Source of the DNA: Eleusine coracana subsp. coracana
Taxonomy: Eukaryota; Streptophyta; Magnoliopsida; Poales; Poaceae
Direction of reading: 5' to 3'
NCBI GenBank assembly: GCA_032690845.1
Contig: CM064421.1
Coordinates: 41,716,963 to 41,780,962, forward strand
Length of the DNA stretch: 64,000 bases
Shown piece after piece: positions 46,849 through 57,259 of this stretch. The notes under the pieces were generated by a model. That model had not been told where the DNA came from. It did not search any database and saw only the letters and a list, made by a program, of their open reading frames with translations. The position numbers and the translations under genes are program-made. How positions within the stretch are numbered: the first letter of the stretch is position 1; every line of letters begins with the position of its first letter.

Positions 46849-48840
46849 TTACCAATAGTCCCCACATGAGCAAACTCCTTGTACTATATGATGGATCCTA
46901 TTCCTGTCTTTGAGGATAATCTCTCTACTGGTAATTGTTGAAATTAGCTTTGCAGCAAGATGGCAATCGTTACACGTTCTGAGATTCATAGTTACCCTAA
47001 TAGGCATCCCTGGACTAGTGTTTATGAGAAGGAATGCAATAGCCAGTTTCTCACTGTGAACTGAAAGATGACACTCTTTGTCTTCTTCTTCAACATCATG
47101 GAGTGTAATCTCCTTCTCTGGGATATAACCAATTCCCCTGATCCTGTCTAATAGCTCATCCAATTTCTGATAGATCATTTCAGATTGTGGGTGAGATCTA
47201 TCACCAATAAGAAATGTGTGAACCCGATCCCCAAGCTCAACAATGCTAGCACCTGGCAATTTCTTGATACCCTTGCTTGCCATGAGATTTCTCACAGAGG
47301 TTACATCTTCCCATCTCCGAGCCCTAGCATAAATATTTGATAATAGCACATAGTATCCTGTTTGTTCAGGTACCAATCTGAACAAATTATCTGCTTCCAT
47401 GAGGCCAATGTCCATATTTGAGTGAATCCGACAAGCCCCTAATAAAGATCCCCAAACTCTTTCATTTGGCTGAATAGGCATTTTCATGATGAAATCATGT
47501 GCCTCATTTATACATCCAGCATGTCCGAAAAGGTCTACCATGCATGTATAATGCTCTGCTTTTGGAGTTATATGATACCTGTTGGTCATGCAATCAAAAT
47601 AGCGCTTTCCAACATCCAGAAGGCCAGCATGGCTGCAGGCTGCAAGGACAGCAACGAAAGCAATAGAGTCTGGTTCCAGACCTTGTCCTCGCATCTTCTC
47701 AAAAAGATCAACAGCCTCTCTCCCATGACCATGCTTGCCATAAGCAGATATCATAGAAGTCCATGATATCACATCCCGTGTACTCATGGAATCAAAGACC
47801 TCCCTGGCCTCCTTCAAACATCCACAACTAGAGTACATGTCCATGAGCGCATTCTCAAGCAACAAATTGGGGTGCAGCTTTTTCCTCTTGATAAACTCAT
47901 GGATACGTTTTCCCAGTGAAAATGCTGAGAGCTCCCCACATGGAGGAAGAACTGTTGCCAGAGCCACCGAATCCGGCTCAATGCCTTCCTTTTCCATCTT
48001 CATGAACAGCTCGACAGCCTTGACATGATATTCATTGTTGGCATATATAGCAAGCATAGAATTCCAAGAAATAAGTTCCTTAAACTGCATTGCATTGAAC
48101 ACTGTCCTCACGAGTGCAATGTCCTCTGCCTTGGCATTGGCCATAGCAGGCAGGATGCTTGCCATGGTCCCGGCATCAGGGCTTGGACACTGCAGCGCCA
48201 CGAACTCCCTGAAGAGCTCCATAGCCCGGTCGTGCAAACCAGCCCGCGCGTAGCCAGAGATCATGGCGTTCCAGGAGACGACATCCCGGTGCTGCATTTC
48301 GTCGAACATCCGGTACGCGTCGTCCGGGCGGCCGCACCGCGCATACATGCTGATCGCCGAGTGCGCCACGTAGCGATTCGCGTTGAGGCGGAGCTTGGAG
48401 ACGGCGGAGTGGATCTGGAGGCCGAGGAGCAGGTCGTTCGACGCGGCGCACGACTTGAGCACGAGAGGGTAGGTGTAGTGGTCGGGGAAGCAGGCGGGGC
48501 CCCGCGGCCGCATGGAGGCGAAGAGGAGGACCGCGTCGCGGTGGAGGGATGCGGCGGTGAGCGCGCGGAGTAGGACGTTGAATGAGACGGTGCAGCGGTC
48601 AGGGGAGGAGTCGAGCACGGCGCGCGCGGCGGGGAGCGCGGCGCAGGCGGCGTAGGCCTGGATGAGCTTCACGCACGCCGGTGCGGCGGAAGGGTCGGAG
48701 GGTTGGAGCAGTTGGAGGAGGCGCGCGTGCGCGGCACGGAGGAGTGGCAGGTGGCCGGGGGAGCGGCAGGTGTCCACGAGGCGGAGGACGGCGTCGCCGG
48801 TCGCGGCCAGCTGCGGGAGATGGCCCCGCGATGCGCTCAT
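46849..48840 (-). CDS. PLS-class pentatricopeptide repeat protein with DYW deaminase domain (At3g49142-like)
   Basis: A single-exon frame of 663 codons, typical of PLS-class PPR genes. PPR motifs run from about residue 55 to 480, with repeated phrases such as RDVVSWNAMISGYARAG, LENALMDMYSSCGCLKEA and RDVISWTSMISAYGKHG. They are followed by E/E+ motifs, a PG box (LPGASIVEL) and a complete DYW domain: HSEK at 595-598, CNDCH at 623-627, and terminal CSCGDYW. The His-Glu and Cys ligands needed for zinc and deamination are present, so it is expected to act in C-to-U RNA editing in mitochondria or plastids. The order of motifs matches the At3g49142 group. The first 30 residues are a plausible but unproven organelle presequence. 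The ATG at 48840 is the first in frame. Confidence 0.96.
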   Translation of the reverse strand: MSASRGHLPQLAATGDAVLRLVDTCRSPGHLPLLRAAHARLLQLLQPSDPSAAPACVKLIQAYAACAALPAARAVLDSSPDRCTVSFNVLLRALTAASLHRDAVLLFASMRPRGPACFPDHYTYPLVLKSCAASNDLLLGLQIHSAVSKLRLNANRYVAHSAISMYARCGRPDDAYRMFDEMQHRDVVSWNAMISGYARAGLHDRAMELFREFVALQCPSPDAGTMASILPAMANAKAEDIALVRTVFNAMQFKELISWNSMLAIYANNEYHVKAVELFMKMEKEGIEPDSVALATVLPPCGELSAFSLGKRIHEFIKRKKLHPNLLLENALMDMYSSCGCLKEAREVFDSMSTRDVISWTSMISAYGKHGHGREAVDLFEKMRGQGLEPDSIAFVAVLAACSHAGLLDVGKRYFDCMTNRYHITPKAEHYTCMVDLFGHAGCINEAHDFIMKMPIQPNERVWGSLLGACRIHSNMDIGLMEADNLFRLVPEQTGYYVLLSNIYARARRWEDVTSVRNLMASKGIKKLPGASIVELGDRVHTFLIGDRSHPQSEMIYQKLDELLDRIRGIGYIPEKEITLHDVEEEDKECHLSVHSEKLAIAFLLINTSPGMPIRVTMNLRTCNDCHLAAKLISTITSREIILKDRNRIHHIVQGVCSCGDYW

Positions 48841-49592
48841 CGGATCGTCTCAGGCGCTGGCGCCGGATCCCCGCGCGCGGACCAACTTTTGATCCGAGCG
48901 GGTGACGGCATCGACTGCTCCGGCCCAATCTTTGGCTCGGCCCGTACACGCAGTGCCACACTGCCTGTCATGTGCTTGGAAATGCACATTAGCTTAAAAA
49001 AAAAAAATTTGCTACAAGTTACTAAAATGTCTTGTAAATGGACTCAGAGTTTGGGGCGATTTTTGCAATTATCCCTATAAGAAACTATACAACGCACAAC
49101 TAAACTAATTTATCCCTTGGTTGCAAAAATCCATAAATTTGTCACTTTAGAGTTTAGACCCGCCTATAAGCCTCGATGACACACACAGTTCTAGCAGCAC
49201 GAAGGTGAAGGTGTAGCTTTTTTACACGTCAAAACACTTCTAATTTTATGCATTTAGCAGCGAAAGTAGCAATTCTTTTACAAAACATGTCAAAATAGCG
49301 GTAGAAAAAAAGTGGCATTAGAGAACTTTCAGTAACACTTGGGCTCTGTATGCAAACTCAGATATTTCATAAACCAAATTTCTAATTTTACAAGCATCTA
49401 GGACATCAGATCCGCTTTAATGCTGCACACTCAGACAACTGTACAACAGTCAACCCAGACAAAACACAAAATAGCAAATCCCAACCTCAAGACAACAGTC
49501 AGACACAAGACAACTAGTAGTTTCCTTGCAGCTCAAGGTACACTAATAACAACAGAAGCAGCAGTATTACACTAAAAAGATACACAATCGGC
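48841..49592. other. Intergenic between PPR-DYW and ERD7-like genes
   Basis: 48841-48960 is GC-rich and contains GGCCCAATC and TGGCTCGGCCC, promoter-type motifs for the PPR gene. The rest is AT-rich 3' flank of the ERD7-like gene, read on minus. Nothing else is seen. Confidence 0.55.
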
Positions 49593-52468
49593 TCACTTCT
49601 TCGTCTTTTGCCTGACTATTGACTCTTTAGCTACAGCGTGCGCTGCTTGGCTGACCATAGATGATTTCTTCAGATTGCCCTTTGGATCCAGTGCCTTCCT
49701 AATCTTAAACACAGCCCATGCCGCTCCGAGAGCATTTCCTGTGGCATGGAGGTAATCGTGTGTGGCCTCCCCTGCCTGCTCTCCGTATCTGCATAAATCG
49801 AAACCATTGGACTTTTTACATTAGCAACACTGTTTTTGCATTAGAAAGTATGTTCTTGATGTTTACAGTTTATTTGATTTTTCAGAAAACTATTTGACTT
49901 CTTATTGTTGTTTCCTACTTCAGACACCATACATCTTATATGCATCTTGCTGCTATAATGCTAAAGTTTGTTAGATGGCATGGACAATTTGGTAACCACC
50001 GATGGTACAGTTACACAATTTTTTTAAATAATCTGCTAATTTTTTTTAAAGAAACTACTTTATATAATGTATCAATAAAATTTGTTTGTTCATGTCTCCT
50101 GCATGGTTGATGAACAGAGTGAAGTATCAACACATTGTGCATTACCTGTGGGTTACAACAGAAGTTGTCACAACTGATGATGTTTGCATCACATTCTTGC
50201 CAGACACCTCTACAGCATCCCATATTTTCCCTGGATCATACATATTGAATAATTGAATCAACAACAGGAAAAAGGTGCATAATCTGGAAAGCGATGTAAA
50301 ATATGAAACACAAATATAAAACAATTAAATCAGGCGGTGTCAGAAATGCTTAAAAATTCCCTCTAAAGCATTGAGACCAGCATGAATGATAAATCGAAAA
50401 GAAGGCATACCAAATCCATCAAGTGATGCAAGAATAACTTCGCCAGGCATCAATTTAAAGAACTTCTGTGCTGGTTTGGAGCTAATCACGGTGTTTGTAA
50501 CAAAGCCGGTGACCTTCAGAACACCAGAGAGGATTGAATTTGCCACCTTGTTAGACATCTTTGTAACCCTCCTAGCCCTGAAGAAAGCCCAAAAAGAAAT
50601 TATCAGCACCAATAAGAGGACACTGCAGGGCCCAAAAATTTGATTACAGTAACTAATTCAGTAATCATGAATAAAAGTGATAGCAGTTAGGAAATTATAA
50701 AAACGCCTTCAGAGGATAACAGTTCACGATTCACATGTAACACTTATGTTTTAGAACTATGAGAGGGAATAAAAGTGATAGTTCTTCATGGCTTGTACCA
50801 GATAGGAAATTATAAAAACGCCTAACATTGTAAAACTTTCTTGTAAGAATATTCACGAGTCTATTGCACTAGTTAGATATGCTTTAAACTGATTTGCGTC
50901 TCACTCACGGCTACTGCTAACAACTTGTAACGTCATCAGTTCATCACAGTGAGCAATATCAGTTAAAAATATCAGTGGTCGTTATCAAAAGATATTGGTG
51001 TCTTCTGAGTAGGCTGCACTCAGAAAGAACAGATAACGATGCTGAAAGTAACAACAGGCAACTGCTACATTTATGGACAAATTTTCACCAATCAACATTT
51101 AAGATGGACGGAACTCTTCAGAAACAATAATTAATGCAGTTACATGTTAATGGACATTTGTCTTGCAGGAGACAGAAGTTTCCATGTTTGCCCAAGCAAA
51201 ATACACTTCGATGCTTCTCATAACTGCTTATGATTGCAAAAAGGGAGTACTGACCAAGAGCATGCCACAAATGTATAGCAGGCAATTCAAATCCTATATT
51301 GGATAACACAATTAGTGCCTAAAGATACTACAACACAACAAAACCAGTTGCATTCTTTTCTAAAATTAGTAAACTGTCTATGTCTAGTTCGATAAACAGA
51401 TTCCCAATTTGTTAGTTGTATTAAGTAGCTACCTCAACATACAAAGATTTGCAGCGAGTAATAAGCTTCTTCGATCTCTTACCTCTTCATCCTCCGGAGA
51501 GTGCTCGGACTGACCTGCGACGGCTTCGCACTTGGCCCCACCCTCTTCTTCACCACTTCCTCCCCACGCCGCATGCCCTCCGCCGTGATGTCCCCGCACC
51601 AGATGATACCCCGGACCATCTGCCCCGAGCCCCGCGCGATCAGCCTCGCCACCGACGAGCTGTAGTCGTCCACGTTTGGCGCGATTGTCGTCCAGAACGC
51701 CGCTGACTGCTCCTCCACCACCTCTTTCTTATCCCCAGCAGCATCTTCCGGCGTGATCTCGGTCACCGCCCTCGCGTCCATCACCCCGGTCTTCTCCTTT
51801 GCCGCCGGCTCCACCTGCTTGACCGAGTAGGTGGTGTACTCCTCCAGTACCCTGTCCAATTCAGCCAGGACATCGTCCTGCCCCTTCCCGGCGACCGTGA
51901 GCCCGTAGCTCAGCGCCGCCTCCGCCTCGTTCTCCCCAGCACCATCCTTCTCATCGTCGTCGTGGTCCGAATGCGGGACATGAAGCGAGAAGAAGTAGTG
52001 CGCGGGGTCGAGCTTGACGGCCGCGATGTCGCGGGTGAGCGGCCACTGGACGGGCTCCTGCCCGGCGCCGTCCCCGGTCCAGGCGGAGATGCTGAGCAGG
52101 CGGAAGAGGCCGCGGCGCTGGTGGGGCTTCTCCGGGACGAGGCGCGCGAGGACGGCGACGGAGTGGTCCCCCTGCCTGAGGCGCACGATGGAGAGCGTGC
52201 CGGCTCCGAGGTCGAGGCTGCGGTCGGGGTCCACGAGGTGGAGCTGCGCGCCGGGCACGGCCACGAGGATCTCCTCGATTGTGGGCGGCGGCGGCGCGGC
52301 GTCCTCCTCCTTCGTCTCCGGGAACAGGTTCTCGGCGAGCTCGTCGGGGTTGACGGTGGGGTACAGCGAGGACGAAGGCGCGGAGGTGCCCTGGGCGGCG
52401 AGGAAGGCGGTGTTGAGGTCCGGGTTGGACTACTCCACCTGCGGGTACATGCTCTGCTGGGAAGCCAT
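49593..52468 (-). CDS. ERD7-like senescence/dehydration-associated protein, with in-frame TAG at codon 13
   Basis: Four minus-strand GT-AG exons join in phase: 52468-51483, 50577-50411, 50230-50146, 49788-49593 (478 codons including stop). The product matches the plant senescence-domain family: an N-terminal segment (ILVAVPGAQLHLVDPDRSLD), then ITAEGMRRGEEVVKKRV, and the C-terminal senescence domain (RRVTKMSNKVANSILSGV; VSGKNVMQTSSVVTTSVV; YGEQAGEATHDYLHATGNAL). Members such as ERD7 are induced by drought and cold and associate with membrane lipids. The start codon opens MASQQSMYPQVE and is followed directly by TAG (52432-52430), after which the frame is open to the end of the exon. No in-frame ATG follows for over 200 codons, so as read the gene is disabled, unless this is a sequence error, a null allele or readthrough. 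Confidence 0.88.
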
Positions 52469-52503
52469 GGCGGATTCGGTTGCTATGCCGGTCGGTCGCG
52501 TCT

Positions 52504-52535
52504 TGCTGTGCTGTGCTGTGCTGTGCTGTTCTGTT
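52504..52535. repeat. (GCTGT)n microsatellite in the 5' UTR of the ERD7-like gene
   Basis: Five to six copies of a pentanucleotide, last ones degenerate, 40-70 bp upstream of the ERD7-like start codon. Confidence 0.85.
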
Positions 52536-53989
52536 CTTCTCTGTGGATCGCGAATTGTTCACAGTAGATGGATGAAGGTGTGGAGGGGGAAATGGCAGGG
52601 GTCTATTTTTAATACGGAGGAGGGAAGTGGTGAAGGCGACGGTGGTGGATTCGCTGTGGCGGTCAGGGACGCGGCAGAGGTTCCTCTGTTCGTCAGCTGT
52701 TGCCGCGAAACTGCGGCGGTTGCTTACGCGGCGCCCAGGTTCGCACGCGGCACACGGTTAGTCACGGAGCTGGCGGTGACATTGGATCCGGGAAACGGTG
52801 AGAGGAAGAGGAAGACTTTGGAAGAAAGGAACTGGGAGCAAAGTGGGGGCGACGCGTAGACGTCGCGGGGAAGGTCCCGGGGGACAACTCACCGGCCACG
52901 GGGGCGCCGCCGAGAAGAAAAGGAATCTGAAGAAGCCCAGGACGAGGCAAAGACGAACGTGTCAAACCTGGTCAGCACCAGGTTCGAAACTGTTGGCTCG
53001 GTTTGATGAAAAATTGATTGGTTAATTGAAATAATTTATCGGTTAATTATATTGTTATAATATTAAATTTAATTTTTTTCAACTAATCGATTAATTAGTA
53101 CGATCGATTATCTAATTAACCAGAATAACTAACCGGTTTTTATCGATTATTCTAACGCTAACGCTAGTCAGCACAACGTATACCAGATGAACAGGTGCCA
53201 TTTTTTTTTTTTTGAAATAAACAGGTGCCATCTTGTTGGATCAAAACCGAGCATGCTTTGCTACCCCTCGCGCCGCGCTGACAGCGAATGGTACGAGACG
53301 TTCGTTTTGGCCGTTCGGGGTGAAGGGCCGCGGGGAGGGCGGCTGGTCGGCAGTCGGCCGGGGAACGCTTCCCACAAATGACAGTGCGGGTGATTGTGAA
53401 TCTCACGTGGGAACACGAAGTCGTGACACGTCGCAGGTCACGCCTAGCTGGATTTGCCGCTCTGGTTAAGAAACGAAAGTAGATCCGCAGTGTTGTGATT
53501 CGATTGTGTCAAAACATTTGAGAAAACATAATATCGTCAATCACAACAACACAGATGACATATTTGATTTAAACAAGGTCGCACGGACATTTGGAATGCA
53601 AAGTGTAAACCAATTAAAAATGATATTGTGAAGTTATTTAAGTTGAAATCCATGAGTTCCACCTCCGTATAGAGTGTGGCATATGTTTAACAAACTTGAA
53701 AAGTGGTCACTTGTTCATCTTCATTTTTGCAAAAAAAAAAGAGAAAAGTAAAATCTGCTAACGTACATTATAAAACCGTGATATTTGCTATAGAACATTA
53801 AAACAAGTTTTATGTGTTACTGAACACTATGTCTAGTTATTTTTTAGTGTCATGTAGCAAATTAAACTTATCTCAGTTCCTATCGTAAATGCAGCGATTG
53901 AAGAGTGCCCACCAACAAATTTGTAAGAAAAAAGAGAAAAAAAACATGTCCTAGTGTCAGTGAAGAAAAATATCCGAAGACAGTACTAA
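52536..53989. other. Intergenic, promoter side of the ERD7-like gene
   Basis: GC-rich to 52990 with long but family-less frames, then AT-rich DNA at 53020-53160 with repeated GGTTAATTA/TAATTAACC phrases that could fold. One micro-insertion is listed separately. No gene was recognised. Confidence 0.5.
53202..53219 (-). mobile_element. 18-bp poly(A)-type micro-insertion with 12-bp TSD
   Basis: AACAGGTGCCAT is perfectly repeated at 53190-53201 and 53220-53231. The 18 bp between is T12 then GAAATA on the plus strand, i.e. TATTTC plus poly(A) on minus. Confidence 0.65.
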
Positions 53990-54285
53990 GGGTCTGTTTA
54001 AAATAGTTAGGGACAATAGTTTTCTATTAAAAATATCTTTAATGATTCCAGTCCAACTAATGGTTCGGGTAGCTATTCCCTAGATAACTATTATCTCATT
54101 TACTGAACAATTCAATCTATTAACTTAGCTAACCTGGTTCGGATAACCTGAGGCTGGTTCAACCCAATCAACTTAGCTAATAGTTAGTCACAATCTATTA
54201 ACCAGAGGTTTCAAACAACCTCAACTAATAATTAGTTATTAATTATTAGCTAGATAACCATTATCCTAGTGGTTCCAAACAAGCC
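53990..54285. mobile_element. Degenerate MITE-like element
   Basis: About 296 bp starting GGGTCTGTTTAAAATAG and ending GGTTCCAAACAAGCC, with an interior of AT-rich TAGCTAATAGTTAG/CTAACTATTAGCTA-type phrases that pair with each other. This is the layout of a common class of grass MITEs. No clean target duplication was found. Confidence 0.5.
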
Positions 54286-54779
54286 TCAGGTTTAGTCAAT
54301 TGACCTTTCTAAACAAAGTTAACGAAGCTAAGACAAAGATATATGGCTCAAACATGATGGCATGACCGCATGATAGAGGTCAATGAGTAAGTGAACAAAT
54401 GAGATCAACATTCAAGTTTTGATGGACCTTGATACAAATAGATATTTCATGTGTAATATGCTACACTACACGATGAGCATTATATTCATTAAAAGTTGGC
54501 ACATGCAGTGTGAGCTTCGGCGCATGGAGGTTGGATTGAATTGAACAATTTATTTTCTTTGATATTGATGCCTCTAACTCTAAGCGGCTCTTTCGTAAGC
54601 ACAAAAACGTAGTACTTAGCTGACCAAAACAATAGCTATATCTTTTTCGTAAGTAGTTGTGGCTTCATGTGGAGGCAATTACAAGAGCCATCTTTTTCTT
54701 CATGTTTCATAACTCATCCATGTCAGCACAAAAGATATTGTTCGCTTTATAGTTGGAAAGGGGATAGCATGATCCGTCA
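54286..54779. other. Intergenic, no gene seen
   Basis: AT-rich DNA without recognisable features. Confidence 0.5.
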
Positions 54780-54950
54780 TTATCACCGTTCTACGTTCCC
54801 ATCGCCCAAGAAGCTCGAGAAATCTGCGCTCTACAAGCGAGATCCAGTGGCTGCAGAGGACCTGAAACCCTCTCCGCTTCCTTCTCCTGGTAGCCGCCTT
54901 CAGCCCTTCACTCCAGTTTCCCTCCCCGCCTATTAGACCCTCCCTCCCCC
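54780..54950 (+). repeat. Gene-leader-like direct repeat, copy 1
   Basis: About 165 bp starting TTATCACCGTTCTAC and ending CCCTCCCCGCCTAT, repeated at 55668-55832. It includes AAGCTCGAGAAATCTGCGCT and GCCGCCTTCAGCCCTTCACT. Both copies keep one frame open (KLEKSALY..RDP), but the composition suggests a 5' UTR or captured gene start rather than an independent gene. Confidence 0.8.
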
Positions 54951-55505
54951 CGGATCAGGATCGTCGGCAGTCGACTCCTCGACAGTCGGCCGAGTAGTCG
55001 ACTCGTCCACCGTCCAATCTGACCGAATCGCATCCGACATCTTGTCGTGTTCAACAAAATCCCAAACTTCACTTCGCTGAGCGCCGGTTGCGACCGCCTT
55101 CGCCATGGACGCTCAACCGCCTCGCCTTCCTAACTAATATCGGAATGCCAAAATGGTTCCTTACCGACTCGTCGAAAAGTTCTCCATTCATACAAGCTGC
55201 TGGATTTGGTTTTAATCGATTCATTCGTCTTCAATTTTATTTTTCCTCTTCTCAAACCCTAGCCACAAAATCATGAAATTTGCGATATTATCTATGATAT
55301 GGAATAAAATTGATCACATATTTGTATTCAACATCTCTTAGCGAATCCATTTTGCTGATCATTAACATCAATCAAGCTAAAACTCATCGTCGACAATAGA
55401 TTTTCTCCAAGCTGTTCGTGAAGAAGACAGGAACGAAGGCAGAGGAGGAGCACATGCGTGGGGCCGAGAGCGCTGGAGGGGATGGGTCGCGCGGTCGCGT
55501 GCCCC

Positions 55506-55562
55506 ATTTGTGGGTCGCGGAGCGGGCGTGTCCTATTTGTGGGTCGCGGAGCGGGCGTGTCC
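55506..55562. repeat. 29-bp tandem duplication
   Basis: ATTTGTGGGTCGCGGAGCGG begins at 55506 and again at 55535, two full copies in tandem. Confidence 0.9.
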
Positions 55563-55667
55563 CAGAATGGATCACCGGGTTGAGTTCTCAGTTGGAGGTA
55601 GATTTTTACAGTTTAACATTTATTTTGGGTTTGGGTGCCCATATAGGACACCCATTGGAGTCAGCCT

Positions 55668-55832
55668 TATCACCGTTCTACATTTCATCGCCCAAAAAAC
55701 TCGAGAAATCTGCGCTCTATAATCGAGATCCGATGGTTGCAGAGGATCCGAAACCCTCTTCGCTTCCTTCTCCCGGCAGCCGCCTTCAGCCCTTCACTTC
55801 AGTTTCCCTCCCCGCCTAGACCCTCCCTTCCC
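55668..55832 (+). repeat. Gene-leader-like direct repeat, copy 2
   Basis: Second copy of 54780-54950, about 890 bp downstream, with roughly ten substitutions and small indels by eye. It is followed by GC-rich DNA leading to a short frame at 55954. Confidence 0.8.
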
Positions 55833-55953
55833 GAACCCCGCCCCGCGCGACGGAGCAAACCGAACCCCCACCATCTCGCCGGTCTGGTCCGACCCCAAGG
55901 TCCGGCCCAAACCCACGTGATTGGTACGGCTGCCCATTTCACTGCCGATTCCA

Positions 55954-56079
55954 ATGGGGAAACAGACGCCGGTCGTCGTAGTCTCCTCTTCCTCCGAGGA
56001 AGACAACAGCGGAGGGCGCCGCATTGCTAGCCGCGGTCCTTCTGGAACCGAGCGGCTCGAGAAAAAGGCCGTGTCGTGA
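55954..56079 (+). pseudogene. Short N-terminal gene fragment (41 codons), possible captured exon
   Basis: The frame starts MGKQTPVVVVSSSSEED and stops at TGA 56077. An acidic Ser run after a short hydrophobic opening resembles the N-termini of nuclear proteins such as RAD17-like checkpoint proteins, but this is too short to assign. It sits right after the second leader-like repeat, in CT-rich 5'-UTR-like context. It may be a broken gene start carried by a transposon. Confidence 0.3.
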
Positions 56080-56611
56080 GGGCAGCTCGGGGAGAGGGCA
56101 CCCGCGCCGTCCTGCTCCTTGAAGGTGATAAATTCGAATTAAAATTCGTGTGTGGTATTCGCTATGACGAATGTTGTTTGTTCTGCGGTGCTAGTATGAC
56201 AATTCATTTGCTGTCAGTGTACTCTTCGTCCAAGAATATAAGCATTTATAGTATCCTAATACAAAATAAGAATAAAATGAAAAGATTATCATACCTCTAT
56301 TTTTATTACATGCTGTAAAAAATTTCTCTCTTATCCAATCATATCTCATTTATTATGTCCACATACCTTATTTATTATGTTCAGATTCTACAAATACTTA
56401 TATTATTGGATAAACCTAAATATCTAGAAATACTTATATTATTGGAAGGAGACAGTAATAAACTGTTACACATTTTAACTTTTGTAACTAGTTATGGATC
56501 ACTCCTCTCTAGTGGTGATTTTTTTTTTGACAGAGTCCCCACCAATTTTTTTTGACACCAAAAATTGATTTGCCCTTTAAACAAATTAGCGTTTTTGCCA
56601 CCGATCCTCCT

Positions 56612-56970
56612 CTCCCCGACGGAACCGGCTTCACTGCCGTGCTTGAGGCACGGCAGCACGTAACGTGCCTTGCCTCTTCCTCTGTTGGCCTCGGCAGTTA
56701 TTTTGTTTCCACTTTTTCCTCTTAAATAATTATTTTTTTTCTTAATCAATGACTCGGAATGGCTGGCTACAACAGATAGATCTTGCATATGAATCCTCAA
56801 CAAATTGATCTAGTTCTTCATTAAACCTTATATCAAGAAAATTGAGGAAGATGGTGAGCAGGATCCAGTTCGTTGTGTCACAGGCACAACATGCTAGCGG
56901 CCACGATAAGGACGAGAGAAGTAACAGTGCCGTGCCTCAAGCACGGCAGTGGATCCGGTTCCCTCCCCGA
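56612..56970. repeat. Inverted repeat with hairpin-forming arms
   Basis: The left arm 56612-56656 and right arm 56928-56970 are reverse complements with few mismatches. Each arm also contains its own hairpin, TGCCGTGC-TTGAG-GCACGGCA (left) and the mirrored form (right). The 270-bp loop is AT-rich. It could be a MITE core, but no target duplication was seen. Confidence 0.7.
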
Positions 56971-57198
56971 TGCCTCTGTTTCTCTTTCTGGCATAAAGAA
57001 TTCACCAAACGTGGTGCTCCCGTAGCAGCTTTCTATAAAAAAAAAGGATAGCTATGTTTTTAAGGAAGCCACAGCCACAATCAAATCAGACATAATCGGA
57101 GGCCTAAAAATATCTCATTTATTAAAAGCAATCTGGTTTATAGATTTTTTTTCTTAATCTTTATGGAACAAAGGTAGTAGCATCTAATAGCTGATTCA

Positions 57199-57253
57199 CA
57201 CGTTACAAAAGCATCTTGCCAAACAATACCGAGTGATATTATAGTGCAAACTA
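57199..57253. repeat. Direct repeat flanking the outer TIR element, left copy
   Basis: Starts CACGTTACAAAAGCAT and ends AGTGCAAACTA. It recurs at 58550-58610 in the same orientation, just outside the opposite end of the TIR element. Confidence 0.75.
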
Positions 57254-57259
57254 CTCACG

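Noticed and set aside
52390..52438. Short intron that would remove the TAG in the ERD7-like gene (GTGGAG...GCCCAG)
   Set aside because: It would be 48 bp, below the usual minimum for plant introns, and would delete 16 codons of an otherwise normal reading frame.
51951..52567. About 200-codon open frames on both strands over the ERD7-like first exon
   Set aside because: Arg/Gly-rich shadows of a GC-rich real exon in other frames.
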